NCBI GenBank assembly: GCA_023333565.1
Contig: JAJKFH010003354.1
Coordinates: 62,001 to 126,000, forward strand
DNA: 64,000 nt
Source of the DNA: Puffinus mauretanicus
Taxonomy: Eukaryota; Chordata; Aves; Procellariiformes; Procellariidae
Reading direction: 5' to 3'
Shown here: one piece after another, positions 63,001-64,000 of the stretch
How the letters are laid out: the number at the start of each line of letters is the position of its first letter
How positions within the stretch are numbered: the first letter of the stretch is position 1
The notes under the pieces: model-generated
Told to the model about the DNA's origin: nothing
Seen by the model: only the letters and a program-made list of their open reading frames with translations
The model's database searches: none
Program-made: the position numbers and the translations under genes

Positions 63001-63959
63001 ATGTCACCTGGCTTGATTTGAAATCTAGATCTCAAAAGTGCAGTATCTTTACGCTGGCAGCTATTTATATACAGGATCATCGCGTTCCTGTGCAAATAGC
63101 TGTAACTCAGACCAACACAGTCACGTTGGGTGCCAGTTCCGTGGCATGAAAGCTGCCAAGCTTTCCTCTGTGGTGTTGCATGCCCGAGGTCAGTGAGAAA
63201 GTAAAGTAATGGTGCTCAGATGCACTCTAATATTTGTGTGCTTGCTTACCTGGGTGTCTTGGAGTGAATTGCATTGCGCATACTCTTGTCTCATAATTTC
63301 AGTGTGACTGAGCATGGTTAAAACCCAGCTCAACTCAATAACATCTCAGGTCAGCTCCGCTCTCCATGAAAATCAGGAGGGATCCCGTTCTGTTTCCTGT
63401 AGGTTACTTGCACACATGGCAAAAAAAAAATCCTTGATTTGCATTATTTGATCCCTTAATTGCCAAATGTCAGGAGCTGAATTAGCGATAGTAACTGAAA
63501 TCTCCTCAGAGGTCCCTCTGGGTCAGATGGAGGAGTATCGGAGGTGCTAGCGCATCTTTTTATTGGAGGTCAATATATTAATTCTCTCCCTGGGGTTCTC
63601 AAACCAACATCTTTCCCCACTTCTCAATTCCCTTTGCAGAGCAACAGGTATTTATTACGACAGGCTGATAAGGAACAAGAATCTTCAAAGGAGGATTTGT
63701 ATTTATTTACTCGTTGCTCTTAATTTTGACGTGGCCCTAGGCTTATCGTGTTTGTCCTCAGAAGAGGGAAAGAATAGGCAGAGATGGGCTTACCGCAGAA
63801 TGTAGTTACTCCCTAATCAGTAAAGAACAGAATAATTTAGAAAAGATAATGATGTACTTAATGACTATGTTTTTTTCCTCAAACCAAGACCATAAAATTG
63901 TTATCCTCATTAAAGAGCTCTAAAGTTGCCTGCTTAAAGTGGCTCAGCACGTTAATGCT
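60022..63959. other. Non-repetitive DNA, no gene recognised
   Basis: No gene or transposon recognised. An AT-rich stretch with ATAATAATAAA words lies at about 60590-60660. Open frames are below 95 codons and unrecognised. Confidence 0.5.
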
Positions 63960-64000
63960 TCCCTCCTTGCAGGCACCCCCGTGTTCGCTACCACTCTGCG
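63960..64000 (+). other. Possible start of a host exon at the window edge
   Basis: TTCCCTCCTTGCAG followed by GCACCCCCGTG looks like a good 3' splice site, with a pyrimidine tract and a branch-point-like GTTAATG about 20 bases upstream. The 28 bases after the AG are richer in G and C than the surroundings and are open in all three frames. One frame reads TPVFATTLR. This is far too short to name a gene, and chance AG acceptors are common, so it is only a pointer to what may follow. Confidence 0.25.

Noticed and set aside
1..64000. CRISPR arrays, bacterial operons, mitochondrial insertions, tRNA or snRNA genes
   Set aside because: I looked for spaced direct repeats, conserved snRNA and tRNA words and mitochondrial gene fragments and saw none. 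The window is eukaryotic nuclear DNA.

Overview
The window is vertebrate nuclear DNA, and a bird genome is by far the best fit. It carries nine CR1 LINE copies from at least three subfamilies, all with the avian 3' end built of short ATTCTATG repeats, plus a solo LTR of a type common in modern birds. The rest is AT-leaning DNA with short introns-or-desert style ORFs. I recognise no intact protein-coding gene, no tRNA and no functional RNA gene. The only possible host exon is a splice-acceptor-like site in the last 40 bases, so the window is probably intronic or a gene desert. The species cannot be fixed from sequence alone.

Layout. 1-3.9 kb: non-repetitive DNA. 3.9-5.7 kb: the most unusual locus. 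A 5'-truncated CR1 on the minus strand is joined, through an 80-base homopolymer linker, to a 420-base antisense stretch of 28S rRNA sequence. The 28S piece is cut at its 5' end and lacks about its last 50 bases. 5.7-11.7 kb: non-repetitive. CR1 copies follow at 11.7-12.5 (-), 15.0-15.1 (+), 18.8-19.3 (+), 21.8-22.3 (+), 24.1-24.4 (-), 32.8-33.0 (-), 36.5-38.0 (-), 43.7-43.9 (+) and 59.5-60.0 kb (+). The 36.5-38.0 kb copy still has a long open reverse transcriptase frame. A 360-base pyrimidine-only tract of TTCC/TTTC repeats lies at 29.1-29.5 kb. A 502-base solo LTR at 42.9-43.4 kb is bounded by a perfect 6-base target duplication. Two faint MIR-like SINE relics lie at 20.8 and 53.0 kb.

No genes act together here. 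What can be read is a history of retrotransposition: CR1 waves of different age, one LTR recombination event, and one retroposed rRNA fragment. Several AT-rich stretches rich in homeodomain-type TAAT motifs (44.3, 49.5, 51.8 and 56.0 kb) have the look of conserved non-coding elements, but that needs an alignment to show. The 28S/CR1 chimera is the best candidate for something undescribed. Searching the host genome with it would show whether it is a one-off or a family.
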